From the NCBI RefSeq assembly GCF_900496975.1, contig NZ_UFQC01000030.1, forward strand, positions 1 through 64,000: DNA of 64,000 nt, written 5' to 3'. The DNA comes from Achromobacter veterisilvae (GTDB lineage Bacteria > Pseudomonadota > Gammaproteobacteria > Burkholderiales > Burkholderiaceae_B). This document shows positions 7,466 to 16,640 of the stretch, piece by piece. A program made the translations under genes and the position numbers. The notes beneath the pieces were generated by a model. It worked only from the letters and a program-made list of their open reading frames with translations. It ran no database searches and was not told the DNA's origin. Each line of letters starts with the position of its first letter. The stretch's first letter is position 1.

Positions 7466-8515
7466 TCATCCCGCCTTGAATTCCTTGTTCCAGAATTCGA
7501 GGATGTCGGCCTTCTTCTCCGTCAGGCCCTTCAAGTCGTAGGCGTGCAGCAGCTTGACCTCGGCGTCCGAAAAGCCCACCCGCTTCAGCGGTTCGGGCAG
7601 CGACGCGTTGGTCACGGTGGGCGCGTAGCCCATTTTTTCGGCGAAAGCGATCTGGCCCTGCGGGTCGAGCATGGCGTTGAGGTATTCCCAGGCCGCGTCC
7701 TTGTTGCGGCTGTTCTTGGCCACGGCGGCCTCGAACGCCACCGGCACCGAACCTTCCTTCGGGATGACGAAGCCCAGCGGCAGGCCGCTGTCGCGCCATT
7801 GCAGCGCGCGCGCCTTCCACATGCACGCGATGGCGATCTCGCCCGACTTGAAGGCGGCGGCCACCGCTTCGTTGGACGGATAGATGCGCGGCGCATTGGG
7901 CTTGAGCTTGGCCAGGAAGCGCTTGCCGCCGTCGAAGCTCTTGGTGTCCCCGCCCGCGCCCAAGCCGACGAACACGGCGTTGTACAGGTACAGGATGTCG
8001 GAAAAACCCACCTGCCCCTTCCACTTCGGATCCAGCAGCACCTCCAGCGAGTCCGGCGGCGTGGGGAATTTCTCGGTGTTGTAGACCAGCGTCATCGCGC
8101 TGAAGATGTGCGGGATGGAATACGGCGTCTTCAGGGCGCCGATCGCATGCGCCAGGTTGGGCAGCTTCTTGGCGTCCACGGGCTCCAGGGTGCCCGACCG
8201 CTCGGCGTCGTACATGTCGACCTCGCCCAGCAGCGCCACGTCCATGCTGCCGCGGCGCGAGTTCTTTTCCGCGCGCAGCTTGGTCACGCGGCCCACGGCG
8301 TTGCCCGTGTCGTACACCACGTTCACGCCCTGCTTGCCGACGATGGGATTGATGATCTGCTGCAGCAGGTTCTGGTAATCGCCGCCCCAGGTCCCTACGA
8401 CGATTTCTTTCCCGGCGGCATGCGCCATGCCCGGCATCCAGCCCAGGGCGGGGGCCAGGGCCAGGCCGGAGGCCGTCTTGATGAAGCCACGGCGAGTCAG
8501 GTTTTTCTCTTGCAT
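7466..8515 (-). CDS. Periplasmic substrate-binding protein of a Pot-type ABC transporter, Tat signal
   Basis: A 349-residue extracellular solute-binding protein of the spermidine/putrescine family (PotD/PotF-like fold: EIVVGTWGGDYQ, LVYNTEKFPTPPDSLEVLLDPKWKG). The N-terminus has a twin-arginine motif, TRRGFIK, followed by a hydrophobic stretch and AHA, so it is probably exported folded. The ATG at 8515 with GAGG upstream is chosen; a longer frame upstream has no family similarity. It is the last gene of the 15322-7466 operon, and an inverted repeat at 8565-8585 in the leader could stabilise its mRNA, as is common for abundant binding proteins. The substrate is not predictable; the linked amidohydrolases suggest an amide, lactam or peptide-like compound. 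Confidence 0.9.
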   Translation of the reverse strand: MQEKNLTRRGFIKTASGLALAPALGWMPGMAHAAGKEIVVGTWGGDYQNLLQQIINPIVGKQGVNVVYDTGNAVGRVTKLRAEKNSRRGSMDVALLGEVDMYDAERSGTLEPVDAKKLPNLAHAIGALKTPYSIPHIFSAMTLVYNTEKFPTPPDSLEVLLDPKWKGQVGFSDILYLYNAVFVGLGAGGDTKSFDGGKRFLAKLKPNAPRIYPSNEAVAAAFKSGEIAIACMWKARALQWRDSGLPLGFVIPKEGSVPVAFEAAVAKNSRNKDAAWEYLNAMLDPQGQIAFAEKMGYAPTVTNASLPEPLKRVGFSDAEVKLLHAYDLKGLTEKKADILEFWNKEFKAG

Positions 8516-8604
8516 AACGACCTCGTATCGAAGGGGAACAGACGACTTACTACGAAGCGGACGCGCCGCCGGCATTGCCGGTGGCCGCGCCCCTGGCGAA
8601 AATT

Positions 8605-9582
8605 TCAGGCGAGCATCTCCACCGGCGCATCGGGCGCGCACGCGCGGATCTCGTCGGCGTCGATGTCGCGGGCGATGACGATGATGGCGTCGCGCGCATC
8701 GGGCTGCCGCGTCAGGCGCTGGGGCGCGCTGAATGTGGTGCCGACCGACTGGATCAGAATGGGTTCGGCGCATTCGCTGACGCGCACCACCGCCTTGACG
8801 CGCAGCAGGCGCTCGCCGCAGAAGCCGGCCAGGTTGTCCAGCCACTCCGAGAAATCCGTCCAACTGATGCCCGCGCGGGCCCGCGCCGCCATGACGCGGA
8901 TTCTCGGGTGCGCCGCGGTTCGCCCGCCCGCCGCCAGCATGTGCGCGGCCAGGCCCGCGAGGTCGGCCGCCCCTTGCGCGGGCGCGAACGCCGCCAGCAC
9001 GGCGCGCCGGCGGTCCGGCTCGGCGATGACCGCGGCCAGGGGGTTCAAGGCGGCGGCGCGCGCGGCACGCGCTTCCAGCCCGGACGGCGGCAGCAGATCA
9101 GTTTTGGTCAGCACGATGCGGTGCGCGGCGCCGAACTGCGCCATCGCCTCGTCCATCTCCGCCAGCGCGTCGGGATCGCGCGCGCAGTCGTCGGTGCAGA
9201 CCACCGTGAGGCGCAGGCCGCGGCTCGTCAGTTCCGGATCGGCCAGCGACGCGATGACGGGCCCCGGGCGCGACAGGCCGCTGCACTCCAGGACGACGCG
9301 CTTGAGCGGTCCGGCGCCTTCCGGCCTGGGCGCGTCCAGCAGCGCGCTCAGCGTATGGATCAGATCGCTGCGCAGGGAGCAGCACACACAGCCGTTGGCC
9401 ATCAGAGTCATCGGCACGTTGCCGCTGTCGTTGGCCACGATGGCGCCGTCCACGCCGACCTCTCCGGCTTCGTTCACGATCACGCCGGTATCCGCCGCGG
9501 CGGGGTCGCGCAGGTAATCCACCAGCAGCGTGGTCTTGCCGCTACCCAGGAATCCGCAAAGCAGGAAGAGGTCGACCGCCAT
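8605..9582 (-). CDS. COG0523 / CobW-like G3E GTPase, putative metallochaperone
   Basis: A 325-residue G3E GTPase. Walker A is GFLGSGKTT at residues 10-18, the family metal-binding motif GCVCCSL is at about 64-70, and the guanine-recognition motif is LTKTDLL. The CxCC motif is the zinc/cobalt ligand set of COG0523 proteins, which deliver metal to target enzymes or to uptake. There is no His-rich tail. The stop codon of the upstream amidohydrolase lies one base before this ATG, so the two are cotranslated. The coupling suggests it metallates the binuclear amidohydrolases encoded just upstream. The nearby zinc receptor is a separate transcription unit. Confidence 0.9.
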   Translation of the reverse strand: MAVDLFLLCGFLGSGKTTLLVDYLRDPAAADTGVIVNEAGEVGVDGAIVANDSGNVPMTLMANGCVCCSLRSDLIHTLSALLDAPRPEGAGPLKRVVLECSGLSRPGPVIASLADPELTSRGLRLTVVCTDDCARDPDALAEMDEAMAQFGAAHRIVLTKTDLLPPSGLEARAARAAALNPLAAVIAEPDRRRAVLAAFAPAQGAADLAGLAAHMLAAGGRTAAHPRIRVMAARARAGISWTDFSEWLDNLAGFCGERLLRVKAVVRVSECAEPILIQSVGTTFSAPQRLTRQPDARDAIIVIARDIDADEIRACAPDAPVEMLA

Positions 9583-9583
9583 G

Positions 9584-11242
9584 TCAGGCCCCCGCCTGCG
9601 CGTCATCGCAGGGCGAACCCGCGGGCGAGCCGCCGAAAGGCGGGCGCTCGCCGTCCGGATCGTCCGCCCAACTGCCCTGGACCATGGCGCGCACGTCGGC
9701 CAGCAGTCCGGCCGTGTCGTACACCACGCCGGACTTGATGGTGGTTTCCAGGCAGCGCTGCCATTCGACTTGCGCCGTCGCGTCGTTCAGGCGCATGGCG
9801 CCGGTGCCGAACAGCAGCTTGAAGTCGGTCAGCGGATTCTGGTTGTGGATCAGCAGGTCGGCGCGTTTCTGCACGTCGATGGAGCCGGTGTCGTCATCGA
9901 TGCCCAGCAGCGCCGCGCTCTGCGACGTGGCCGCGCGCAGCACCTCGATGGGATGGAAGCCCGCTTCCTGCAGCAATTCCAGTTCGCGGATGAAGCCGAA
10001 GCCGTAGATCTGGAAGATGAAGCCGGAATCGCTGCCGGCGCAAACGCGGCCGCCCAGGTTCTTGTATTCGTTGATGAATTGCATCCACAGCCGGTAGTTC
10101 TGCTTCCACTCGATCTCGTTGGTGGTGCTCCAGCGGTACCAGTAGGCGCCATGTCCGCCGCGCTGCGGCTGGAAGTACTTCCAGACCGCTTTCCAGGTGT
10201 ATTCGTCGTGCCAGTCGGCGCGGCGCGCGCGCATCAGGTCGCGGTTGGCGTCGTAGATGTTGAAGGTGGGCACGAAGGTGTGGCCCAGTTCCAGGAAGCT
10301 GTCCATGACCTCGCGCCACTTGGCCGATCCCGGCTGCGCGGCCTGCATGAACGTCTGCCCCGCGACCGCGAAGCGGTAGTACTCGTCGCTGTAGTTGTAG
10401 TCGGTGGGGAACGACTGCACCACGCGGTCCTCGAACAGGGCCTCGGGCAAGCCGTAGTAGTGCTCGGAACTGGTCAGGCCCCAGCGCGCCGATTTCAGCG
10501 CGTTCACCCGCGTGACGGCCATTTGCGCATGGTGGCAGCCCGATCGCAGGCCCAGTTGCGCCGCCTCGTCCAGCGCGGCCTCCATGATGGCGGGCGGCGC
10601 GCCGAAGAACTTGATGCCGTCCGCCCCGCGCGCGGCCAGTTTGCGCACCCATTCACGGCCCTGCTCCGGCGTGTGGATGGTCTTGACGCGGTCGTTGACC
10701 GCCGGAAACACCGAATGCACCACCATGCGCGGCGCGGCGATCCTGTTGGCGGCGGACAGCTCGCGCTGCTCGAGCGTCCAGCCCAGCCCGCCCATGGCGC
10801 CCATCTCGCGCACGGTGGTCACGCCGTGCGCCAGCCACAGCCGGTAGATATAGTCGGCGGGCGGCACGATGCCGCTCATGGCGTGGTAGGGCGTGCCGAT
10901 GTGCGCGTGCGCGTCCACGAAGCCCGGCGTCACGAATTTGCCGTGGCAGTCGATTTCATGGTCGCCCGGCCCCGGACGCCGCTTCGGGTCGATCGCCTTG
11001 TGCGGCGTGCCCACGTTCACCAGCCCCGTGATCCGGTCGTTCTCGATCACGATGTCCACCGGCCCCCACGGCGGCGCGCCGGTGCCGTCGATGATCGTGG
11101 CGCCGCGCAGGATCAGGCGGGGGAACGGCCCCAGTCCGCGGTCCCGGGGCGCGGGCGCCGACGGCGGATGCCAGCCCTTGGCCGCGTTGACGTCGCGGGA
11201 TTCTTCGCCGACTTCGGATTGCTGCTGCGTGGGATCGCTCAT
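9584..11242 (-). CDS. Amidohydrolase-family metal-dependent hydrolase (first of two)
   Basis: A 552-residue amidohydrolase. The visible metal-ligand motifs in order are DAHAHIG (HxH), DGIKFFGAP (a candidate carboxylated or structural Lys), GCHHAQMA, SSEHYYG and AGSDSG (metal-binding Asp), on a TIM barrel with the usual N- and C-terminal beta-sandwich segments (LILRGATIIDGTGAP; RADLLIHNQNPL). The first 40 residues are polar and probably disordered. It is longer than the second amidohydrolase (415 residues), mainly through insertions around 300-420. It starts six bases after the second amidohydrolase ends. The reaction is probably hydrolysis of an amide or ring C-N bond; the substrate is unknown. 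Confidence 0.88.
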   Translation of the reverse strand: MSDPTQQQSEVGEESRDVNAAKGWHPPSAPAPRDRGLGPFPRLILRGATIIDGTGAPPWGPVDIVIENDRITGLVNVGTPHKAIDPKRRPGPGDHEIDCHGKFVTPGFVDAHAHIGTPYHAMSGIVPPADYIYRLWLAHGVTTVREMGAMGGLGWTLEQRELSAANRIAAPRMVVHSVFPAVNDRVKTIHTPEQGREWVRKLAARGADGIKFFGAPPAIMEAALDEAAQLGLRSGCHHAQMAVTRVNALKSARWGLTSSEHYYGLPEALFEDRVVQSFPTDYNYSDEYYRFAVAGQTFMQAAQPGSAKWREVMDSFLELGHTFVPTFNIYDANRDLMRARRADWHDEYTWKAVWKYFQPQRGGHGAYWYRWSTTNEIEWKQNYRLWMQFINEYKNLGGRVCAGSDSGFIFQIYGFGFIRELELLQEAGFHPIEVLRAATSQSAALLGIDDDTGSIDVQKRADLLIHNQNPLTDFKLLFGTGAMRLNDATAQVEWQRCLETTIKSGVVYDTAGLLADVRAMVQGSWADDPDGERPPFGGSPAGSPCDDAQAGA

Positions 11243-11247
11243 GGCGC

Positions 11248-12495
11248 CTATACCCCCAGTCCGTTGTGTTCGATGACGCCGCCCTTCATGATCAGCGCGA
11301 TGCGCTCGCCCTGGCCCAGCAGGCAGGACAGGTCCCGGTAGGGGTTGCCGTCCACCAGCAGCACGTCCGCCAGCGCGCCGGCCTGGATGCGGCCCAACTG
11401 CCCCACCTGGTTCAGGACCTCGGCGGCGGTGGTGGTGGCGCACTGGATCACTTCCTGCGGCGTCAATACTTCGGCGCGGATGCGGAACTCGTCGCTTTGC
11501 AGCCGCTGCGAAGGCCCCAGCAGGTCGGAGCCGTAGCCGATCTTCACGCCCGCCTTCTTGTAGATCTCCAGCGAATGCAGGCCGGCGGTGCGTACCGTGG
11601 CGATCTTGGCCACCGAGTCCGGCGGCAGCCCGTAATCGGCGCCCTCGTTCGCCAGCGCTTCGTACGTCACCAGCGTCGGCACCACGAACGCGCCCTTCTC
11701 GGCCATGTAGCGCGCCACTCGCTCGTCGACCAGATTGCCGTGCTCGATCGTGCGCACGCCGTTGCGGATGGCGCGTTCGATGGCGTCCGCCGTGTACGAG
11801 TGGGCCATCACATAGGTCTGCCGGCTGGCGGCCTCGTCGACGATCACGCGGATTTCCTCTTCCGAGTAGCCGTAGGACGCGATCGGGTCCGTCGGCGAGG
11901 CGACTCCGCCGGAAGCCATCATCTTGATCTGGTCCGCGCCCATCTGCAGTTCCTGGCGCACCGCCTTGCGGACGTCGTCGATGCCGTCGGCCACGCGGCC
12001 GATGTCGCCGGCGCGGAAGCAGCAGCCGCAGAAGCTCATGGGCCGCAGGTGGTCGGAGCGCGGGCGCGGATCGCCGTGCCCGCCGGTCTGGCTGATCGCG
12101 CGGCCCGAGATGAACAGGCGCGGGCCCTTGACCGTGCCCTCGTTCACGGCGCACTTCAGGCCCCAGCCCGCGCCGCCCGCGTCGCGGACGGTGGTGAAGC
12201 CGCGGCGCAGCATCGCCGCCATGATGGGCACGGCGCGCATCATGACCAGCGCGTCCGGCAGCACGCCCTGCGTGCTGAGGTTCAGTTGGGTGGCCAGCAC
12301 GTGCACGTGCAGGTCGATCAGGCCGGGCATGAGCGTGCGGCCCGCGGCGTCTATGGCGTGCGCGGACGCCGAGGCGATCGGCTTGTCGGAGACTTCCTTG
12401 ATGACGCCGTCCTCGACCAGCACGTGCCGGCCTTCCAGCAGGTCCGCCTGCAAGGGATCGAGCAGGTTCGCGTTCTTGAACAATACAGAAGCCAT
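11248..12495 (-). CDS. Amidohydrolase-family protein, imidazolonepropionase/prolidase-like
   Basis: A 415-residue amidohydrolase of the imidazolonepropionase-like/Xaa-Pro dipeptidase branch. Ligand motifs: DLHVHVLA (HxH), DQIKMMASGG (Lys bridging the metals), MAHSYTADA (His), IEHGNLVD (His) and YGSDLLG (Asp). The C-terminal ADVLLVDGNPYRDL completes the beta-sandwich. Members of this branch hydrolyse N-acyl amino acids, dipeptides or related amides. It lies between the permease genes and the first amidohydrolase with very short gaps, so import and hydrolysis are encoded by one message. The two amidohydrolases differ in length and motifs and are not recent duplicates. Confidence 0.9.
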   Translation of the reverse strand: MASVLFKNANLLDPLQADLLEGRHVLVEDGVIKEVSDKPIASASAHAIDAAGRTLMPGLIDLHVHVLATQLNLSTQGVLPDALVMMRAVPIMAAMLRRGFTTVRDAGGAGWGLKCAVNEGTVKGPRLFISGRAISQTGGHGDPRPRSDHLRPMSFCGCCFRAGDIGRVADGIDDVRKAVRQELQMGADQIKMMASGGVASPTDPIASYGYSEEEIRVIVDEAASRQTYVMAHSYTADAIERAIRNGVRTIEHGNLVDERVARYMAEKGAFVVPTLVTYEALANEGADYGLPPDSVAKIATVRTAGLHSLEIYKKAGVKIGYGSDLLGPSQRLQSDEFRIRAEVLTPQEVIQCATTTAAEVLNQVGQLGRIQAGALADVLLVDGNPYRDLSCLLGQGERIALIMKGGVIEHNGLGV

Positions 12496-12521
12496 GAGGG
12501 ATTCCTTTTGTGGAGTCGGGT

Positions 12522-13403
12522 TCAGGACGCCATGGTCTTGATATAGCGGCGATGGATCAGCCAGTTGGAAATCAGGGCGATGACGAGCGTGCCGCAGACC
12601 AGGATGACGGCCAGCGCGGCGCCGAAGGGCCAGTTGGAGGCGCGGGTGATCTGGTCGTACAGCGCGGGGGCCATCATGGTCAGGCCGGAGCCTCCCAGCA
12701 GCACCGGCGTGGCGTAGGCGTTCATGCACAAGATGAACACCAGCATCGTCCCCGCCGCCACGCCGGGCGCGGCGATGGGCAGCACGATGCGGCGCAGCGT
12801 GGTGAAGAAGCTGGCGCCGACGTTGCGCGCCGCCTCTTCCACGGACAGGTCCATGCCTTCGAGCACGCTTTGCAGCGTCAGGATCAGGTAGGGCATCACC
12901 ACGGCGGTCGTGCCGATCACGACCGCCGTGGGCGTGTACATCAGGGTCAGCGGCCGGTCGATCAGGCCCAGCCCCTGCAGGACGGCGTTCACCACCCCGG
13001 CGTTGCCCAGCGCCACCATCCAGCCGGCGGCGCGCACCACGTTGCCCACCATCAGCGGGAACACCAGCAGGATCACGAACAGGCTCTTGTAGCGGCTCTG
13101 CGTGCGCGCCAGGAAATACGCCACGGGAAAGCCCAGCACCAGCGCCAGCACCGTGCACAGCCCGGCGATCCCCAGGGTCGTGAGGAAGATGTCGCGGTAG
13201 TAGGGATCGCCGAAGAACTTGGCGTAGTTCTCGAACGTGAAGGCGGTCTGCATCAGTTCCGCCGGGTCGAAGCGGTTGAAGCTGTAGCGCGCCAGTTGCA
13301 GGATGGGAACCAGGATGATCGCCAGCACCACCAGCGATGCCGGAAACGCCAGCCCTGGCCCCAGCCAGCCCCTGCGGGGCCCGTCTTGCGTCGCGGTCGA
13401 CAT
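12522..13403 (-). CDS. ABC transporter permease, PotB-like
   Basis: A 293-residue inner-membrane permease with six predicted transmembrane segments and the cytoplasmic EAA loop (SVEEAARNVGASFFTTLRRIVLPI) that docks the ATPase. Family: binding-protein-dependent permeases of the spermidine/putrescine type. The ATG at 13403 is preferred because the 16 upstream codons overlap the 3' end of the ATPase gene. It pairs with the second permease at 14459-15322 to form the channel. Confidence 0.92.
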   Translation of the reverse strand: MSTATQDGPRRGWLGPGLAFPASLVVLAIILVPILQLARYSFNRFDPAELMQTAFTFENYAKFFGDPYYRDIFLTTLGIAGLCTVLALVLGFPVAYFLARTQSRYKSLFVILLVFPLMVGNVVRAAGWMVALGNAGVVNAVLQGLGLIDRPLTLMYTPTAVVIGTTAVVMPYLILTLQSVLEGMDLSVEEAARNVGASFFTTLRRIVLPIAAPGVAAGTMLVFILCMNAYATPVLLGGSGLTMMAPALYDQITRASNWPFGAALAVILVCGTLVIALISNWLIHRRYIKTMAS

Positions 13404-13411
13404 GGGGGCTC

Positions 13412-14455
13412 CTATTGTGTGAACGACACGCAGTCGTCGGGCTCGAAGCACGCGTAGACGCGCGCGCCGGGGGCCGGCTGCGCCTGGCGCGCGCCGCCGT
13501 TGGCGACCTGGCTGACCATGCGGTCGCCGCCTTCCAGTTGCACCCGCACCTCCAGGATCGATCCCAGGTAGAGCGAGGACTCGACCACGCCCGCCAGCGC
13601 GTTCCCGCCCGAAGGCTGCTCCCGCAGGCTCACCCGCTCGGGCCGCACGCCCAGGTGCGTGGCCCCGGAGCCGCCCTGCGCCGCGATGCGCTGGCCGGCC
13701 TCGGTCTGGAAGACGTTGTCCGCGCCGCGGCCCTTGAAGACGTTCATCTTGCCCAGGAAGTCGGCCACGAACAGGTTGGCCGGCCGCTCGTACAGCGTGT
13801 CGGGCGTGCCGACCTGCTGCACGATGCCATCGTGCATGATGGCCATGCGGTCGGCGATCGCCAGCGCCTCTTCCTGGTCGTGCGTGACGAAGACCGTGGT
13901 AAGGCCCAGGCGCCGCTGCAAGGCGTGGATTTCTTCGCGCACTTCCACCCGCAGCTTGGCGTCCAGGTTGGACAGCGGTTCATCAAGCAGGAAAACCTTG
14001 GGTTCGATGGCCAGCGCGCGCGCGATCGCGACGCGCTGCTGCTGCCCGCCGGACAATTGGCGCGGGTAGCGGTCGCGCAGTTCGCTCATGCGCACCATGT
14101 CCAGCACGCGCCGGATCTTGCCGTCCCGGTCGGCCTTGGGGATCTTGTGCATTTCCAGGCCGAAAGCCACGTTCTCCGCCACCGTCATGTGCGGGAACAG
14201 CGCGTAGCGCTGGAACACCATGCCCGTATCGCGCTTGTGCACGGGCAGGCGGGTCACGTCGGTTTCGCCGATGCGGATGCGCCCCGCCGTGGGCGCGATG
14301 AAGCCGGCGATCATGCGCAGGGTGGTCGTCTTGCCGCAGCCGCTGGGGCCCAGGAACGCGACCAGCTCCCCTTCCGCGATCTCCAGCGAGAAATCGGACA
14401 CCGCCACCGCCGCGCCGAACTGCTTGCGGATGTTTTCGATCGAGACCTTCGCCAT
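13412..14455 (-). CDS. ABC transporter ATP-binding protein, PotA-like
   Basis: A 347-residue ATPase: Walker A GPSGCGKTT, Q-loop, signature LSGGQQQR, Walker B FLLDEPLSNLD, and a C-terminal TOBE domain (from about residue 270; GVRPERVSL). This matches the PotA/UgpC/MalK-type subfamily. It lies between the two permease genes, 3 bp after the first and 8 bp before the second, as expected for a Pot-type cassette. Confidence 0.93.
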   Translation of the reverse strand: MAKVSIENIRKQFGAAVAVSDFSLEIAEGELVAFLGPSGCGKTTTLRMIAGFIAPTAGRIRIGETDVTRLPVHKRDTGMVFQRYALFPHMTVAENVAFGLEMHKIPKADRDGKIRRVLDMVRMSELRDRYPRQLSGGQQQRVAIARALAIEPKVFLLDEPLSNLDAKLRVEVREEIHALQRRLGLTTVFVTHDQEEALAIADRMAIMHDGIVQQVGTPDTLYERPANLFVADFLGKMNVFKGRGADNVFQTEAGQRIAAQGGSGATHLGVRPERVSLREQPSGGNALAGVVESSLYLGSILEVRVQLEGGDRMVSQVANGGARQAQPAPGARVYACFEPDDCVSFTQ

Positions 14456-14458
14456 CTT

Positions 14459-15322
14459 CTACACCACCTGACTGAGTTTCACGTAGCGGTCGGTCACAAG
14501 CATGATGATGCCCAACAGCAGAATTTGCACCGAGGCCACCGAGGCGATGGTCGGATCCAGATTGAATTCCAGGTACTGCATGATCGCGATGGGCAGCGTG
14601 GTGCGCCCGGGCCCGACCAGCGACAGCGACAATTCGAGGTTCTCGAAGGACACGACGAAGCTGAACAGCGCGGCGGCCACGATGGACGGGCGCAGCATGG
14701 GCAGCGTCACCCGCATGAACGCCACCGGCGCGCTCGCGCCCAGGTTGCGCGCCGCTTCCTCGATGGATCCGTCCAGGCCCGCCATGCCGGCGGTGACCAG
14801 CCTGACCGTCCAGGGAATGGTCAGGCACACGTGGGCGATCACCAGCCCGCCGAAGGTGCCGACGATGTCCTGGTCGAAGACCTCTTCGGCGCGCAGATAG
14901 AACAGGTAGATGCCCACGCCCGCCACGATGCCGGGGATCAGCAGCGGCGACAGCAGCAGGGTATTGATGCCCTTGCTGCCGCCGAAGCGGTAGCGGGCGA
15001 TGCCCACGGCGGCCAGCACGCCCATGGCCACGCCGATGAAAGCGGCCACCAGCGACACTTGCAGGCTGAACAGGAAGCCGTTGGCGAAGGCGGGGTTCTC
15101 CCAGGCCTTCACGTACCAGGACAGCGTGTAGCCGGACGGAGGGAAGTAGAGGATGGCGTCCTTGAAGAAGCTCAGCCAGACCACCAGCACGATGGGGCAG
15201 AGCATGAACGCGTACATGAGGACGACGAAGACGCGGTGCAGCCACGTCGCCCATGGGATCACCCGCAGGGGCTGGTCCCGGACGGCCGCGACGGCCGAGT
15301 TCAAAGGAGGCGCGTTATGCAA
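14459..15322 (-). CDS. ABC transporter permease, PotC-like, TTG start
   Basis: A 287-residue permease with six predicted transmembrane helices and an EAA motif (GSIEEAARNLGASAPVAFMRVTLPM). It is the first gene of the seven-gene operon ending at 7466. The start is a TTG at 15322 with AAGGA about nine bases upstream; the first in-frame ATG is about 35 codons later, inside the first transmembrane helix, so the TTG is better. A weak start codon on the first gene may keep permease levels below those of the binding protein at the 3' end of the operon. Confidence 0.9.
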   Translation of the reverse strand: MHNAPPLNSAVAAVRDQPLRVIPWATWLHRVFVVLMYAFMLCPIVLVVWLSFFKDAILYFPPSGYTLSWYVKAWENPAFANGFLFSLQVSLVAAFIGVAMGVLAAVGIARYRFGGSKGINTLLLSPLLIPGIVAGVGIYLFYLRAEEVFDQDIVGTFGGLVIAHVCLTIPWTVRLVTAGMAGLDGSIEEAARNLGASAPVAFMRVTLPMLRPSIVAAALFSFVVSFENLELSLSLVGPGRTTLPIAIMQYLEFNLDPTIASVASVQILLLGIIMLVTDRYVKLSQVV

Positions 15323-15412
15323 ATCCCTGGTTCCTTGTCAGCTATGCCGGCTAGGTTTGAAACTCCTCCGGTAAGGACTCTTCGGCCTCTACGGTTAACC
15401 AGAGCATACGGA

Positions 15413-15535
15413 CGGGTTGCTGCGCGGCTCAACTAGGGATAACCCACCACTAGGAAAATCCCGGACACGTCTTGGAATGCACACATCAGAAGGTGCAACC
15501 CGCCGCAATGCCAGGGCGGTGGCAGGTGCAACCCG
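15413..15535. repeat. Repeated GCAACCCG half-sites between the Pot-like operon and the peptidase gene
   Basis: In the 228-bp gap, AGGTGCAACCCG occurs twice in direct orientation (15491-15502 and 15524-15535), and CGGGTTGC, its complement, occurs at 15413-15420. They lie upstream of the first gene of the Pot-like operon and could be binding sites for an unlinked regulator. The pattern is short and could be coincidental in GC-rich DNA. No gene was seen in this gap. Confidence 0.3.
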
Positions 15536-15550
15536 GCCTTGCCGGCCGCG

Positions 15551-16639
15551 CTACGCCTCCAGTCCGCACAGCGCCTGCAACACGGCAACGCGGCTCTGGC
15601 CCAGCACCATGCCGTGCCAGTCGTCCTGGCCGCAGTAGAACGCGTCCAGCGTGGCTTGCAGGATCTGGCGCCGCAACGCCTCGCCGGCCTCGGGATGGGC
15701 GCGCAGCCAATTGCGGCCGCGCAGCGCGTGGACCACGTCTTCCCACGGCAAGGTGCCGAACTCCAGCGCCATGAGGGTAGGTTCGGAATCGGGGCAGGCC
15801 TGGTAGATCAGGCCGGCCAGATGCCCGGTGATGTCCACCGACGCGGAACTTCCCTGGTACGGCACGGCGATGTCGCTGCCCCACCAGCGGCGCGCCCGCG
15901 CCACCTCGGCCTCGTCGCGGCGGCCGGCGTAGATCTTTTCGCCATGGCCGCGCGGGCCCAGGCCGGTGTGCACGTCGATCCAGCCGATGCGCGCATGGCG
16001 GCTGGCATGCGCGCGCAGAATGGCGCGCAGGTTCGCGAGCGACGCCGCCGGGCCGCCGCCGCCATAGAACAGGCCGTCGGCGTGCGTGTACTGCCCCTGC
16101 GAGACGGCCCGGGTCACCGCGGGCAAGCCATGCTGCTCGATATGGCGGGCGAGGTCCCGCCGGTTCTGCTCCGTCGGCGGCCATTCCTTGGGCAACAGCA
16201 GGCCGTGGACCAGCCCATAGCCGGGATTGGACGGCAGCGGGCCGCCGTCGAACGGCTGCGCGTTGCGGTTCAGGTCCACGTTGCCTTCGTCCGTGCGCGC
16301 GATCCACGAGAATCCGTAGGGGTTCACGGCGTGCACCAGCAGCAGGGCCACGCCCGCGCGGCGCGCCCGCTCCAGCATCGGCGCGTCGTCCAGCAGCGCC
16401 AACTGACAGCCCGAACCGCAGAAACCCTCGACGCCGTGCGTGGCCGAAGTCATGATCAGCAGCCGCTCGGCGTTGGCATCCCCGATCAGGGCCACGTCGG
16501 TCGCCAGCGGCTCGCCTTCGCTGCCCAGCGGCTCGATGGCATAGGACTGGACGTGCGCGGCCACGGGGGCCGCCGCCGACAGGAAGCGGTCGCGGGCCTG
16601 GGCGTAGCTGGCGGAAAAATAGCGGTTCGCGGATTGCAT
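15551..16639 (-). CDS. DUF2817 (M14-like) zinc metallopeptidase-type protein
   Basis: A 362-residue protein of the DUF2817 family, distantly related to M14 zinc carboxypeptidases. Candidate zinc ligands are the His and Glu of SATHGVEGFCG (HxxE) and the His of DVHTGLG; the catalytic Glu is likely in LEFGTLPWED. Asn/Arg in NVDLNRN match the M14 substrate-anchoring pair. There is no signal peptide, so it acts in the cytoplasm. It follows the MFS transporter gene by one base, so it probably cleaves an imported N-acyl amino acid or dipeptide. Substrate is inferred from family and context only. Confidence 0.87.
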   Translation of the reverse strand: MQSANRYFSASYAQARDRFLSAAAPVAAHVQSYAIEPLGSEGEPLATDVALIGDANAERLLIMTSATHGVEGFCGSGCQLALLDDAPMLERARRAGVALLLVHAVNPYGFSWIARTDEGNVDLNRNAQPFDGGPLPSNPGYGLVHGLLLPKEWPPTEQNRRDLARHIEQHGLPAVTRAVSQGQYTHADGLFYGGGGPAASLANLRAILRAHASRHARIGWIDVHTGLGPRGHGEKIYAGRRDEAEVARARRWWGSDIAVPYQGSSASVDITGHLAGLIYQACPDSEPTLMALEFGTLPWEDVVHALRGRNWLRAHPEAGEALRRQILQATLDAFYCGQDDWHGMVLGQSRVAVLQALCGLEA

Positions 16640-16640
16640 C

